Positions 7,988 to 17,659 of a stretch of 64,000 bases of DNA are shown here, one piece after another (position 1 is the first letter of the stretch; the number at the start of each line of letters is the position of its first letter). The DNA comes from Mariniradius saccharolyticus AK6 (GTDB lineage: Bacteria > Bacteroidota > Bacteroidia > Cytophagales > Cyclobacteriaceae), in contig NZ_AMZY02000006.1 in assembly GCF_000330725.2 (NCBI RefSeq), forward strand, positions 1-64,000. The letters run 5' to 3'. The notes beneath the pieces are model-generated. The model was not told the DNA's origin. It worked only from the letters and a program-made list of their open reading frames with translations, and did not search any database. A program made the translations under genes and the position numbers.

Positions 7988-8581
7988 ATGATGCATACAC
8001 ACGATGCTTTCCGCTGCCCTTGGTGCCGAGGTTTTGAAGCTTATGTCCAGTACCATGACAAAGAGTGGGGAGTTCCCGTATGGGAGGATGGAAAGCAGTT
8101 TGAGTTTTTGGTTTTGGAAAGCGCGCAGGCGGGCCTGAGTTGGTCGACGATATTGAAGAAAAGAGAGGGTTACCGTGATGCCTTTGCCAACTTTGACTAT
8201 AAGATTGTAGCTGAGTTTCCCGAAGGCTACGTACTCGAACTGCTACAGAATCCAGCCATCATTAGAAACGGCGCAAAGATCCGCTCTGCCATCCACAATG
8301 CGCGCTTGTTTATGGATGTACAGGCCAAACATGGGAGTTTTGTCAACTACATTTGGGATTTTGTGGGAGGACAGCCGATTCAGAACTCGTGGAGTGAATT
8401 GTCACAAGTGCCTGCCACCACGCCAGTTTCCGATCGCCTTGCAAAGGATCTCAAACAAAAAGGCTTCAAATTCCTAGGTAGCACGGTAATATATGCCCAC
8501 ATGCAGGCCACAGGCTTGGTCAATGACCATTTGGTCGGATGCTTCCGGCACGAGCAAGTCAGGCAATTGGCGCAAAAATAA
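7988..8581 (+). CDS. tag: DNA-3-methyladenine glycosylase I
   Basis: Removes 3-methyladenine from alkylated DNA (helix-hairpin-helix glycosylase, TagI family). The N-terminal RCPWC and the distal His/Cys (VNDHLVGCFRH) supply the structural zinc site, and the conserved E-AQAGLSW-TIL-KR block holds base-pocket residues. 197 aa is slightly longer than the E. coli enzyme. ATG 7988 and ATG 7991 are adjacent and either may serve. Confidence 0.94.
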   Translation: MMHTHDAFRCPWCRGFEAYVQYHDKEWGVPVWEDGKQFEFLVLESAQAGLSWSTILKKREGYRDAFANFDYKIVAEFPEGYVLELLQNPAIIRNGAKIRSAIHNARLFMDVQAKHGSFVNYIWDFVGGQPIQNSWSELSQVPATTPVSDRLAKDLKQKGFKFLGSTVIYAHMQATGLVNDHLVGCFRHEQVRQLAQK

Positions 8582-8718
8582 TCGAGATTCCCCAGGAGTT
8601 TCGTTAAGGCCAACCTGTTGACCTTCCCTCAGGGATCTTTTCAACATCTATCTCAAACTATGAGCTTTCGATACATCAGCAGTTTGCTGGATAGCCTTTC
8701 TTTTAAAATTTCATCGGC

Positions 8719-8913
8719 ATGTTACATGCGCTAGTAGCCTTATTCCAGGGAATGTTTTTACTCTCCGCTGCCTTAATGCTGCTCGGGCTAATTAGGCCGG
8801 TTTGGGTGCTGTGGTTTTTGGATCGCTCCAACCGCTTGATGGTGATTAGAATCTACGGCAGTATTGGTTTGGCGTTTTTTATCCTGTGGAAAGCCTGTAG
8901 CCTACTGCCCTAA
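8719..8913 (+). CDS. Small two-helix membrane protein, unknown
   Basis: 64 aa with two hydrophobic segments (about residues 5-28 and 43-62) around a short basic/acidic loop (LDRSNRLMVIRIYG). The pattern G-L-I-x-P, then W then NR then YG recurs in short Bacteroidota membrane proteins of unknown role. Codon use matches its neighbours and there is no competing frame, but evidence is modest. Confidence 0.55.
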   Translation: MLHALVALFQGMFLLSAALMLLGLIRPVWVLWFLDRSNRLMVIRIYGSIGLAFFILWKACSLLP

Positions 8914-8957
8914 TCCCTCCAAAAACCATTCTATTTCGAAAGAAATTTTCCAACTCT

Positions 8958-9554
8958 TTGACTTACGAGTTGATTTTCTTTACATTTCGAAAAAGTGTCA
9001 ACCGAACTTTGAGGAAACCAATCGCCATATTGCTGCTTTGCTGCTTTGCATTGTACCATTTTGGGTACTATGTGGCGTATTTTTCTTTTCGCCTTCAGGT
9101 TGAAAAACACTGGGTTGACAAAATTTACAGTGACAGCTCAGCCGCCTTGGAAGAGAAAATGATGGAGATACCGCTTTCCATTCCTTACATGGTCTCAGAG
9201 GAGGAATTTCGGGTAGCCAATACGAGTTTCGAAAAAGATGGGCAGTTTTTCCGTATCATCAAACAACGCTACGTCAATGATACACTTCAGGTGGTCTATG
9301 TCCCTGATACCGCAAAACGGACCATGAACGAGACTATCAAGTTATGGGTCACATCCTTGGTCCATGATGATTTGCCAAATGGTGCTAACAACACGCTGCT
9401 CTCCAAAATCTTTGTGAAAGACTACACCCAACCGGTCAATGACTTTCAATTCAGGTCTTTCATTCCGGTCCAAAAGCATTACATAGGGTTTATTTTTTTA
9501 CCTTTTGATCAATTGACCATCAACATTCATACACCACCCCCAGAGTTGGGTTGA
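8958..9554 (+). CDS. Membrane-anchored extracytoplasmic protein, unknown
   Basis: One hydrophobic helix (about residues 22-43, PIAILLLCCFALYHFGYYV) followed by a soluble mixed domain of about 150 aa that ends in a strand-rich tail. The listed start is TTG at 8958; no ATG precedes the membrane segment, and another TTG at 9009 just before RKPIAILL is equally possible. I do not recognise the family. It stands 214 nt upstream of the barrel/haloperoxidase operon, with no terminator seen between. Confidence 0.6.
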   Translation: MTYELIFFTFRKSVNRTLRKPIAILLLCCFALYHFGYYVAYFSFRLQVEKHWVDKIYSDSSAALEEKMMEIPLSIPYMVSEEEFRVANTSFEKDGQFFRIIKQRYVNDTLQVVYVPDTAKRTMNETIKLWVTSLVHDDLPNGANNTLLSKIFVKDYTQPVNDFQFRSFIPVQKHYIGFIFLPFDQLTINIHTPPPELG

Positions 9555-9768
9555 TCTTTTTTTGTGGCTTCATTTCATTTCCGAATCAATTCTGATTAGG
9601 TTCCTGTCGGCTGTTATCAACAGTGTTTGCTGGATCTATCAGGACACAGTCTTTCCTGTCGAAGGATTCAATCTCCATTCGCGATGTGGATTTTCGAGAT
9701 GTTATGTAGCCTTCCCATGGCTCGGCCTTGGGATTTAGGTATAACTCATTCAACCCAACTTAATTACA

Positions 9769-10689
9769 ATGGAAAAAATATTTCGCCTTGCTGCCCTTTT
9801 GGCAGTGTGGATAAGTTTATCCCTGCATTCCTTTGCCCAAACTCCATGGGACGAGGTCATGATGGGGAAGGGAGAAATTTGCGCGGCTTTGATGTATGAA
9901 CATTCCTCTTGGGACCAGTACTGGGAAGGGACGTATCTCCGCCAAAACGCCAATATCGGTACTTTTACCCGACAGATGGGAATGCCCATGATCGCCATGG
10001 GCGTATCAAAGAAGGTAAACATCATCGCCAGCCTACCCTTCGTCCACACGAAGGCCTCCGGTGGCACACAGGCCGGGCAGTCCGGGCTGCAGGATTTGAG
10101 CATTTCGGCCAAAGTTGACTGGCTCCAAAAGCAAGTTGGTCCTGGTAGGTTGCTGTTCCTCACCAATGCCCATTTTTCCACGCCAATCGGTAACTATCTC
10201 TCGGATTATATGCCTTTCAGCATCGGTGTCGGTGCCCCCGAGCTTGGTTTGCGTGGAATCGGAGGATACAAAATGGACAACGGTTTGGTATTCCGCGCGG
10301 CGCTCGCCTACATCTGGCGGGGACAGACAGAAATCGAGCGGGATTATTACTATGAAAATGGCAGCGTCTACTCCGCGTTTATGAATGTGCCCAACGTGCT
10401 CAATTTTCACGGAGCGATCGGCTACTGGGCCTTTGACAACAGACTGAGGGTCGAGGCAACCTATCAGAATTTCAACTGCCTGACAGGTGATGACATCCGT
10501 GCCTACAATCGGCCGCAGCCGACCAACAAGATGGATTTCGGTCAGGTCGGTGCTTGGGTACAATATTTTGTCAAAGCGGACCGCGGACTTGGAGCATTGG
10601 CCTATTTCAACCAAACTGTCAGTGGAAGAAATGTCGGCAAAGCCACCACCATCGGTCTCGGCCTCACTTACCAATTCAAAGTCTATTGA
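9769..10689 (+). CDS. Outer-membrane beta-barrel protein (transporter-like)
   Basis: 306 aa with a Sec signal peptide (cleavage near SFAQ-TPWDE, residue 24) and alternating hydrophobic/polar strands ending in an aromatic-terminated strand (LGLTYQFKVY), as in outer-membrane barrels. The overall pattern resembles the phenol-degradation MetA-like channel group, but the substrate cannot be told. It is 11 nt ahead of the haloperoxidase-like lipoprotein and likely in its operon. Confidence 0.75.
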   Translation: MEKIFRLAALLAVWISLSLHSFAQTPWDEVMMGKGEICAALMYEHSSWDQYWEGTYLRQNANIGTFTRQMGMPMIAMGVSKKVNIIASLPFVHTKASGGTQAGQSGLQDLSISAKVDWLQKQVGPGRLLFLTNAHFSTPIGNYLSDYMPFSIGVGAPELGLRGIGGYKMDNGLVFRAALAYIWRGQTEIERDYYYENGSVYSAFMNVPNVLNFHGAIGYWAFDNRLRVEATYQNFNCLTGDDIRAYNRPQPTNKMDFGQVGAWVQYFVKADRGLGALAYFNQTVSGRNVGKATTIGLGLTYQFKVY

Positions 10690-10700
10690 TTCCCATTGCC

Positions 10701-12242
10701 ATGAAAAAAATCTACAACAATTGTATAAAGCTGTTTTTACTGGTCTTGATCGCAAGCTCCTGTATCGAAGAAACCCCGAATTACTATGAATTTGAGGGTT
10801 ATGATTTCTCCAATTTGGATCCAAACGGTGGAACTTGGAAAACAATCCTTGTGACTTCACCGACACAGATAACGGTACCAGCGCCAAACGCGACCAGTTC
10901 GGCACAATACCAAGCCGAACTATCGGAGATGAAGCAAAAAATGTCTAGCCTAACGCCCGATGAGCAGGCAGCGGTGAAGTATTGGACCAACAATCCGGTC
11001 CTTAGGTGGAACGAAATCGCCCTAGAACTAGCAGCAAAGTACAACCTGATTCCTGGACCAAATGCGGATGGCACCTACACACTCCCCAATCCAGCAAATC
11101 CCCAGGGACCTCCTGCATTTCCGTTTGCCCACCCCCCTTATACCAGCAGGATGCTCGCCTACTTGAGTGTGGCGCAGTTTGATGCATTGGTGGTTGCTTG
11201 GCATTACAAATATGAGTTCAACCGGCCAGCACCTTACCAGGTGGATACGGCTATCGAACCAGCTTATGCAAAAAGTCAGCTTCCGTCTTATCCATCGGAT
11301 GGTGCGACACTCGCCTTGGTTTCAAAAGAGATCTTGGTTGCCATGTTTCCCTTGGAAACCATTTACCTGGAAAGGAAATACCAGGAACACATCGCCAGTT
11401 TGATGCATGCCGGCATCAACGTCCAAAGTGATATCGCTGCTGGGGTTACAATTGCCACGGAAGTAGTCAAATTGGCTAAACAGCGTGCGTCAACTGATGG
11501 CATGGCAAAAGCCCAAACGCCAAAACCCGTTTCTGATTCCATTGCAAACGCTGCATTTGAGCGCTTTGGATGGAAATGGCAAAACATGGAAACTCCCCAA
11601 AGGCCGGTCGGACTGACGCCCCTGTTTGGAAAAGTCAAAATGTGGAATGTGCCAACTGTGGAGGAAGTAAGGCCAGGGCCTCCACCAGCACCGGGTTCCG
11701 CCGATTTCAACCGGGACGCCGAGGAACTCAAGAAATTCGCTTCCCACATGACCATCCAGCAGCGGCGGATTGCCAATTGGTGGGAGGATGGCTTGGGCTC
11801 CTACACACCGCCGGGGCATTGGAACAAGTTTGCAAAAGAGGCTATCGTGCGACATAAGCTGAATCCCCTACGTTCAGCAAGGGTTTTCGCCTATATGAAC
11901 ACCGCCATCATGGATGCTGGCGTCGCCTGTTGGGATACCAAGTACTATTACCATTATCCACGACCAATTGAGACTATTCCAGGATTCAAGACGATTCTGG
12001 GAACACCTAATTTCCCGGCCTACACTTCTGGACACAGCACATTCTCGGCAGCTGGAGCGGAAGTACTTGCCTACTTCTTCCCAAGTGAGGCAGCACAGTT
12101 TAGGGCTTGGGCGGAAGAAGCGGCTGTTTCAAGGCTTTATGGCGGGATCCACTACCGATTTGACGCGGAAGTGGGAACCACGCAAGGCAGAAATGTAGGT
12201 AGCTATGCAGTAAACAGGGCTAAAGCCGACGGCGCACAGTAA
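10701..12242 (+). CDS. Vanadium-dependent haloperoxidase/PAP2-fold lipoprotein
   Basis: Lipoprotein (lipobox ending at C21) of 513 aa, so probably periplasmic or surface-attached. The complete vanadate/phosphate site is visible near the C-terminus: K414-x6-R421-P, S443-G-H445, then S477-R478-x5-H484-x3-D488. H445 and H484 correspond to the acid-base and vanadate-ligating histidines. Residues 168-265 look like a decayed second copy (K170..R175-P, PSYPSDGAT at 195-203) without the catalytic His. Oxidation of halides with peroxide is the family reaction; acid phosphatase activity is the alternative. I chose ATG 10701 because it begins the signal peptide; the frame is open further upstream inside the previous gene. 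Confidence 0.86.
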   Translation: MKKIYNNCIKLFLLVLIASSCIEETPNYYEFEGYDFSNLDPNGGTWKTILVTSPTQITVPAPNATSSAQYQAELSEMKQKMSSLTPDEQAAVKYWTNNPVLRWNEIALELAAKYNLIPGPNADGTYTLPNPANPQGPPAFPFAHPPYTSRMLAYLSVAQFDALVVAWHYKYEFNRPAPYQVDTAIEPAYAKSQLPSYPSDGATLALVSKEILVAMFPLETIYLERKYQEHIASLMHAGINVQSDIAAGVTIATEVVKLAKQRASTDGMAKAQTPKPVSDSIANAAFERFGWKWQNMETPQRPVGLTPLFGKVKMWNVPTVEEVRPGPPPAPGSADFNRDAEELKKFASHMTIQQRRIANWWEDGLGSYTPPGHWNKFAKEAIVRHKLNPLRSARVFAYMNTAIMDAGVACWDTKYYYHYPRPIETIPGFKTILGTPNFPAYTSGHSTFSAAGAEVLAYFFPSEAAQFRAWAEEAAVSRLYGGIHYRFDAEVGTTQGRNVGSYAVNRAKADGAQ

Positions 12243-13394
12243 GTGGCAAAATATTTCTTCATAGGATTGATTGGACTGGCTTTGCTGGAGATAGCAAGAG
12301 TGTACCTCATCATGCCAATGCCGGGGAGTCAACATTGGGATTCCTTGGCATTGGCCTACTTTCTCCATTCGTACCGATGGGTGGGACGAATCGTTTTCCT
12401 TGGATTCATCTTACTCGGTGCAAAGCCGGCATTTTCTTCTTCCAAATGGCCTTCTTTGATTTTGTCTTTGGTCGTCCTTGGGGTTGTGTACCTGTTCAAC
12501 TTCCGCATGACAGCGGAGAGGATGTTTCTGGAACCCAGCCAACTCAACTTCTCTTCCCTAAACTCAAAATCCCTCTCCGACAGCAGCTTGGTGATTGCAG
12601 TCGCCCATGGGGGAGAAGCGAAGGCATATCCCATCCGCTTTATTGCTTATCACCATCAAGTGCGGGACCAGATTGCAGGAAAGGAGATCATGGTTACCTA
12701 CTGCAGTGTTTGTCGGACAGGAAGGGTTTTTGACCCGATTGTCGATGGACATCCGGAAACCTTTAGACTAGTCGGAATGGACCATTTCAACGCAATGTTT
12801 GAAGACAGTCGTACGGGTTCTTGGTGGCAGCAAGCCAATGGGGAAGCAATTGCAGGCCCATCCAAGGGTTCCCAATTGCCAGAGCTAGACTCCTATCAAC
12901 TTACTTTGGGGAAGTTCTTTGAGCTTTTTCCGCAAGGGAAAGTGATGGATGCCGACCCAAGTTTTCTATCGAAATATGACAGTCTTGGCAAGTATGAGTT
13001 TGGAAAAAGCAAAAGCAAACTCACGGGAACAGATAGTCTATCTTGGAAAGAAAAGTCTTGGGTGGTAGGAATAAGGGTACGGGAAAAATCCAAAGCCTAT
13101 GACTGGAATGACCTGAAGTCTATCGGAACCATTCACGATGTAGTCGCTGGACAACCCGTGGCGTTAATCCTATCTGAAGACCAACAAAGCTTCAAGGCTT
13201 TCCTAAGAATCGATGTGACTCAATCCATTGAAAGACTACCGGGAGACTTCCTGTCGGTCGGAAAGGACACGCTTGACTTTCGAGGCGCCAGCATCCATAC
13301 TGGCGAGCAGGTCCTTTATCCCATCTACGCCTACCAAGAATTTTGGCACAGCTGGAGGACCTTCAATCCACAAACAGAAATATATGTTCCTTGA
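12243..13394 (+). CDS. DUF3179 domain membrane protein
   Basis: Starts with GTG directly after the haloperoxidase stop (0 nt), so it is translationally coupled. Three or so N-terminal hydrophobic helices (residues 3-100) precede a DUF3179 domain of about 270 aa that carries the family signature TYCSVCRTG-RVF with two cysteines. The function of DUF3179 is not established. Its fixed place behind a haloperoxidase and a barrel protein suggests an envelope redox role, which is inference. Confidence 0.85.
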   Translation: MAKYFFIGLIGLALLEIARVYLIMPMPGSQHWDSLALAYFLHSYRWVGRIVFLGFILLGAKPAFSSSKWPSLILSLVVLGVVYLFNFRMTAERMFLEPSQLNFSSLNSKSLSDSSLVIAVAHGGEAKAYPIRFIAYHHQVRDQIAGKEIMVTYCSVCRTGRVFDPIVDGHPETFRLVGMDHFNAMFEDSRTGSWWQQANGEAIAGPSKGSQLPELDSYQLTLGKFFELFPQGKVMDADPSFLSKYDSLGKYEFGKSKSKLTGTDSLSWKEKSWVVGIRVREKSKAYDWNDLKSIGTIHDVVAGQPVALILSEDQQSFKAFLRIDVTQSIERLPGDFLSVGKDTLDFRGASIHTGEQVLYPIYAYQEFWHSWRTFNPQTEIYVP

Positions 13395-13397
13395 ATT

Positions 13398-13428
13398 TAA
13401 AAAGCTTGACTACATGTTGAGCTTTTTT
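13398..13428. terminator. Bidirectional terminator between convergent genes
   Basis: Inverted repeat with AAAAAGC/GCTTTTTT outer arms and an imperfect inner stem (CTTGAC/GTTGAG with G-T pairs), between the DUF3179 stop and the cstA stop. The A- and T-runs on both sides would serve both strands. Confidence 0.65.
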
Positions 13429-15059
13429 CAAACCCTTACTGGGCTTTCGATTTCCTTTTTCAAGCTCTTTGAAGCCAATACAATCAATGCAATCGAAAGC
13501 GCAAAAAGCAGCGCTGCGATGATGGAAAGTACATAAACTTCCTGTTGGAAATTTTTCCAGGCAAAAAGTCCCAGCGAACTCAGTGTGACTGCAAACATGA
13601 AGAACATCGGAATCGTCACAAAGGTGTTTTTGATATTTTGTTTGCTCAACCAAACCGCGATCGCCAGCAAGGCCAAGGCTGCCAACAACTGATTCGCCGA
13701 TCCAAATATGGGCCATAAGGTCGCAAAGCTTCCGGAAGCCAAAAGCAAGATCGAAAGAATGACGACCACCGTGGTAGATACATACCTGTTTTGGGAAATC
13801 TTGATGCCAACGGGGCTCTTTACATCCTCAAAATATTCCTGCAAAGTAAATCTTGCCAAACGCGTGCAAGTGTCCAAGGTCGTCAGCGCAAAAGCGGAAA
13901 CCGTCAGTGCGACAAAGCCAACGGCGAATTGTTCCGAAATACCGGTTGAGGCAATCATATTCCCCAAGCCTGTGGAAAATAACGCCACGGGCCCCTCGAC
14001 CGATAACCTGCTCACATATTCAGACCTTGTCAAAATAACCACTGCGCCGACTGAAATGATGGCCAAGAAAGATTCGATAAGCATTCCCCCAAATCCCACA
14101 ATTTTTGCATCGCCCTCCTTGTCCAATTGCTTCGAAGTTGTACCTGAGGCCACCAAGGAATGAAATCCGGATATCGCTCCACAGGCGATGGTCACGAACA
14201 ATACCGGAAACAGGTATCCCAAATTATCAGCGCTGATATGGACGGTCGTTTCCATTTTGATTTCTGGGTTGGAAATGAAAATACCGACTACCGCAAAAAT
14301 GATCAGACCATACAATAGGAAGCTGTTGAGGTAGTCCCTGGGCTGAAGCAAAAACGAAACCGGCGTCACGGATGCAAAAAACGCATAGCCCAACAACAGG
14401 TACACCCAAACTTGGTAATCCAAGGCGAAAGGAAGTTGCATACCGAGGTAAACGAAATAGTACATCAGTACAACTCCAACAACGGAATTGATCACAAAGG
14501 CTGTTTTGTTGCTGCCGGTAATCTTGCTTACAAAGCCAAATGCGATTGCCAAAAACATGAATAATATCGAGGCAGATGCCACGCCCGCGTTGGTCACAAA
14601 AGTCTTGGCGATAATGTCTGTGAAGACACCGATCACCAGTATTAGCGTGGAAAAGCTAAAAAGAATAAACAACTGCTTTCCCCGGTAGCCGATATTTCTT
14701 TGGATAATGACCCCGATGGACTTCCCTTGGTTTCTCAACGAAGCCGCCATACTGCCCAAGTCATGCACCGCGCCGAAGAATATACCCCCGACCAAAATCC
14801 ATATTACCGCCGGAATCCACCCAAACGTCACTGCAATGATTGGCCCCACGATCGGACCGGCGCCCGCTATAGATGCAAAGTGATGGCCAAGCACAACGAT
14901 GGGCCTGCTTGGAACATAATCCACCCCATCCGAAAACTCATGGGAGGGCGCTTTTCTAGCATTGTTGAGGCCAAACCTTTTGTAGACCAGATTGCCGTAG
15001 CTGAAATAAGCGCCAATCAGGATGATACCAGCAAGTATAAGTAGCGTAGTTAATGCCAT
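13428..15059 (-). CDS. cstA: Carbon starvation protein A family transporter
   Basis: 543-aa polytopic protein of the CstA/BtsT family, importers of peptides or pyruvate at the inner membrane. Conserved CstA N-terminal block is visible: YSKRF-like YKRFGLN, then DGVDYVPSRPIVVLGHHFASIAGAGPI split over residues 23-66, with GPI/AG-rich helices after it. It belongs to the short form lacking the large C-terminal part of E. coli CstA. I start at ATG 15059 (MALTT) because the upstream 17 codons are polar and not family-like. Confidence 0.88.
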   Translation of the reverse strand: MALTTLLILAGIILIGAYFSYGNLVYKRFGLNNARKAPSHEFSDGVDYVPSRPIVVLGHHFASIAGAGPIVGPIIAVTFGWIPAVIWILVGGIFFGAVHDLGSMAASLRNQGKSIGVIIQRNIGYRGKQLFILFSFSTLILVIGVFTDIIAKTFVTNAGVASASILFMFLAIAFGFVSKITGSNKTAFVINSVVGVVLMYYFVYLGMQLPFALDYQVWVYLLLGYAFFASVTPVSFLLQPRDYLNSFLLYGLIIFAVVGIFISNPEIKMETTVHISADNLGYLFPVLFVTIACGAISGFHSLVASGTTSKQLDKEGDAKIVGFGGMLIESFLAIISVGAVVILTRSEYVSRLSVEGPVALFSTGLGNMIASTGISEQFAVGFVALTVSAFALTTLDTCTRLARFTLQEYFEDVKSPVGIKISQNRYVSTTVVVILSILLLASGSFATLWPIFGSANQLLAALALLAIAVWLSKQNIKNTFVTIPMFFMFAVTLSSLGLFAWKNFQQEVYVLSIIAALLFALSIALIVLASKSLKKEIESPVRV

Positions 15060-15239
15060 GCCATTGGATATTTTGGAACCTGAATTTCCTGCTAATCTTC
15101 CAATTTGCAAATGAATATTTCAATAATCCCAAAAATGGACGAATAAGGGGCAATCTTGGGGCTGAAGTCTAAGTCTAGGCGACTCTTTGTCGGCAAAGCG
15201 CAAGTTTTTCCGTAGATTTTATTTAATGGAGAATACCTC

Positions 15240-15247
15240 TAAATTTG
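15240..15247 (+). promoter_or_regulatory. -7 promoter element of accD
   Basis: TAAATTTG fits the Bacteroidota TAnnTTTG consensus, about 40 nt before the accD ATG at 15287. No convincing -33 TTTG is seen. Confidence 0.4.
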
Positions 15248-15286
15248 TACTCCCCGAAAGAAACCTTTCAGCAAAAACAACTTACT

Positions 15287-16129
15287 ATGGCTTGGTTCAA
15301 AAGGACTGATAAAGGAATCAAAACCTCCACGCAGGAAAAAAAGGATACCCCGGATGGGCTTTGGTTCAAGACACCACAAGGAAACATCATCCATACCCGC
15401 GAGCTCAAAAACAACGCCTTTGTATGTCCTGACGACGACTATCATGTAAAGATTGGGTCCAAGGAATATTTTGAATTACTTTTTGACGATAACCAGTTTG
15501 AGGAATTGGATGCCAACGTGAAGTCTGGTGACCCGTTGAATTTTTACGATACCAAATCCTATAAAAGCAGAATTGCTGATACCATCAAGAAGACTGAACT
15601 CAACGATGCGGTAAGAACAGCGGTTGGGAAAATGAACAAGATCGATTTGGTGGTGGCCTGTATGGATTTCAACTTTATCGGAGGATCGATGGGTTCTGTT
15701 GTTGGGGAAAAAATTGCCCGGGCGATCGACCATTCGCTAAAGTACAATATTCCCTTCCTGATGATTTCCAAGTCTGGGGGTGCGCGGATGATGGAGGCAG
15801 GATTCAGCTTGATGCAGATGGCCAAGACTTCCGCCAAGTTGGCGCTGTTGGACAAGGCGGGTATTCCTTATATATCCTTACTCACAGATCCTACGACTGG
15901 GGGAGTCACTGCCTCCTATGCCATGTTGGGCGATTTCAACATTGCTGAACCAGGATCGTTGATCGGGTTTGCGGGGCCACGGGTAATACGTGAAACAATT
16001 GGCAAAGACCTGCCCAAGGGCTTCCAAAGTGCCGAGTTTGTATTGGAACACGGTTTCCTTGATTTTATCATCGACAGACGTCAGTTGAAAAACAGATTGA
16101 CAACCTTGCTAAACCTTCTGAAGAATTAG
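15287..16129 (+). CDS. accD: Acetyl-CoA carboxylase carboxyltransferase subunit beta
   Basis: Half of the carboxyltransferase that moves CO2 from biotin to acetyl-CoA to give malonyl-CoA. The crotonase-like core is clear ([60 protein letters not shown]). The N-terminal zinc ribbon is degenerate: the first Cys pair is replaced (KTPQGN) and the second keeps one Cys only (VCPDDDYH), so zinc binding is unlikely. This seems to be a lineage trait of Bacteroidota AccD. ATG 15287 ([10 protein letters not shown]) is the family start; length 280 aa. Confidence 0.95.
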   Translation: MAWFKRTDKGIKTSTQEKKDTPDGLWFKTPQGNIIHTRELKNNAFVCPDDDYHVKIGSKEYFELLFDDNQFEELDANVKSGDPLNFYDTKSYKSRIADTIKKTELNDAVRTAVGKMNKIDLVVACMDFNFIGGSMGSVVGEKIARAIDHSLKYNIPFLMISKSGGARMMEAGFSLMQMAKTSAKLALLDKAGIPYISLLTDPTTGGVTASYAMLGDFNIAEPGSLIGFAGPRVIRETIGKDLPKGFQSAEFVLEHGFLDFIIDRRQLKNRLTTLLNLLKN

Positions 16130-16207
16130 AAGTTATCCTTTTCTATATACATCCACGCCCTTTGTCAAAATTCAAGTTTGCTTTGGCCGTTTGTATGGAT
16201 TAATAAA

Positions 16208-16215
16208 TATATTTG
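16208..16215 (+). promoter_or_regulatory. -7 promoter element of nqrF
   Basis: TATATTTG fits TAnnTTTG and lies about 50 nt before the nqrF ATG; TTTG occurs about 22 bp upstream as a possible -33 element. Confidence 0.45.
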
Positions 16216-16266
16216 TGAGCCCAAGCGGGCACCTGTACCGAAAATCAAAAGTAAATTTATCATTAA

Positions 16267-17568
16267 ATGGGTTCAGTAATTATTACATCGATAGTAGCGT
16301 TTACGGTGATTATCCTGCTACTCGTTTTTATCCTGTTGTTTGCCCAGTCCAAGTTGGTGGCTTCAGGTGATGTAAAAATCATCATCAACGGCGACGAAAG
16401 CAATCCAATTGTCACTTCTGCAGGATCATCCCTGCTGAGCACGCTTGGCAACAAAAAAATCTTCCTCCCTTCTGCATGTGGTGGTGGGGGTACCTGTGCC
16501 ATGTGCAAGTGCGTGATCGAAGAAGGTGGCGGTGAAGTACTTCCAACCGAAGAAGGTCACTTGAGCCGGGCAGAAAAACAAGGGAACGTGAGACTATCCT
16601 GCCAGGTTAAAGTGAAGCAGGATATGAAGATCAGAATTCCAGAGGAAATCTTCGGTATCAAGAAATGGGAATGCGAAGTCGTTTCCAACTACAACGTTTC
16701 TACTTTCATCAAGGAATTTAAGGTAAAACTCCCAGAAGGCGAGACTCTTCATTTCGAGTCCGGCGGCTATATCCAAATCGACGTTCCTGCCATCACGGTC
16801 AACTTCAAGGATATGGACATTACACCACATCCTGAGTTGGGCCACCCTGCAGATGTTTATAAGAGTGATTGGGACAAGTTTGGCCTTTGGTCCTTAGTGA
16901 TGAAAAATGACGAGGAGCTCTTCAGGGCTTACTCCATGGCAAACCACCCTGCGGAAGGAAACATCATCATGTTGACCATCAGAATTGCTACTCCGCCATG
17001 GGACAGAGCAAACAACAAGTGGATGGATGTAAATCCTGGGGTTTGTTCTTCTTACGTTTTCTCCCGAAAACCAGGCGACAAAGTAACCATTTCGGGTCCT
17101 TATGGTGAATTCCACATCAACCCAACACAAAGAGAAATGATCTACATCGGTGGTGGTGCCGGCATGGCTCCATTGAGATCACACATCTTCCACCTTTTCC
17201 ATACAGAGAAATCCTCCAGAAAGGTCTCCTATTGGTATGGTGGTAGATCCAAAAAAGAACTCTTCTATGTGCCTCATTTCAGGAACATCGAAAAAGACTT
17301 CCCGAACTTCAAGTTCTACATCGGTTTGTCCGAGCCGCTTCCTGAAGACAATTGGAAAATCAAGCAGTCATTGGACGGCGAAGGCGACGGCTACGTAGGC
17401 TTTATCCACCAGGTATTGTATGACAACTACTTGAAAAACCATCCCGAGCCAGACGAAATCGAGTACTACCTTTGCGGTCCTCCATTGATGAACGCGGCAG
17501 TTCTGAAGCTGCTTGATGATATGGGAATTCCAAAAGAAAACATCAGATTTGACGACTTCGGTGGTTGA
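16267..17568 (+). CDS. nqrF: Na+-translocating NADH:quinone reductase subunit F
   Basis: Electron-input subunit of Na+-NQR. One N-terminal membrane helix (residues 4-26), then a [2Fe-2S] ferredoxin domain with C71, C77, C80 and C112 in the canonical spacing, an FAD domain (RAYSMANHP) and an NADH-binding domain ([19 protein letters not shown]). Length (433 aa) is slightly over the Vibrio protein. It stands alone between accD and an arginase-fold gene, with its own promoter and terminator, rather than at the end of an nqrABCDE operon; the other subunits must be elsewhere. Confidence 0.95.
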   Translation: MGSVIITSIVAFTVIILLLVFILLFAQSKLVASGDVKIIINGDESNPIVTSAGSSLLSTLGNKKIFLPSACGGGGTCAMCKCVIEEGGGEVLPTEEGHLSRAEKQGNVRLSCQVKVKQDMKIRIPEEIFGIKKWECEVVSNYNVSTFIKEFKVKLPEGETLHFESGGYIQIDVPAITVNFKDMDITPHPELGHPADVYKSDWDKFGLWSLVMKNDEELFRAYSMANHPAEGNIIMLTIRIATPPWDRANNKWMDVNPGVCSSYVFSRKPGDKVTISGPYGEFHINPTQREMIYIGGGAGMAPLRSHIFHLFHTEKSSRKVSYWYGGRSKKELFYVPHFRNIEKDFPNFKFYIGLSEPLPEDNWKIKQSLDGEGDGYVGFIHQVLYDNYLKNHPEPDEIEYYLCGPPLMNAAVLKLLDDMGIPKENIRFDDFGG

Positions 17569-17580
17569 TCCACCCTAAAA

Positions 17581-17609
17581 AGAGTCCCGCCAACTGCGGG
17601 ACTTTTTTA
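17581..17609 (+). terminator. Rho-independent terminator after nqrF
   Basis: Perfect 8-bp stem AGTCCCGC/GCGGGACT with a 5-nt loop (CAACT) and a T6 tract, immediately after nqrF. Confidence 0.9.
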
Positions 17610-17659
17610 TTTCCCTCTGGATTTTTTGACTATTTTTGGATAGCATTTGCCTATCCTCT

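Noticed and set aside
10033-10905. 290-codon open frame on the minus strand
   Set aside because: Opposite the barrel protein and the start of the haloperoxidase gene; no signal peptide or motif.
16267-17568. Phenol hydroxylase-type reductase
   Set aside because: Domain order is similar, but the N-terminal membrane helix and the exact Cys spacing identify NqrF.
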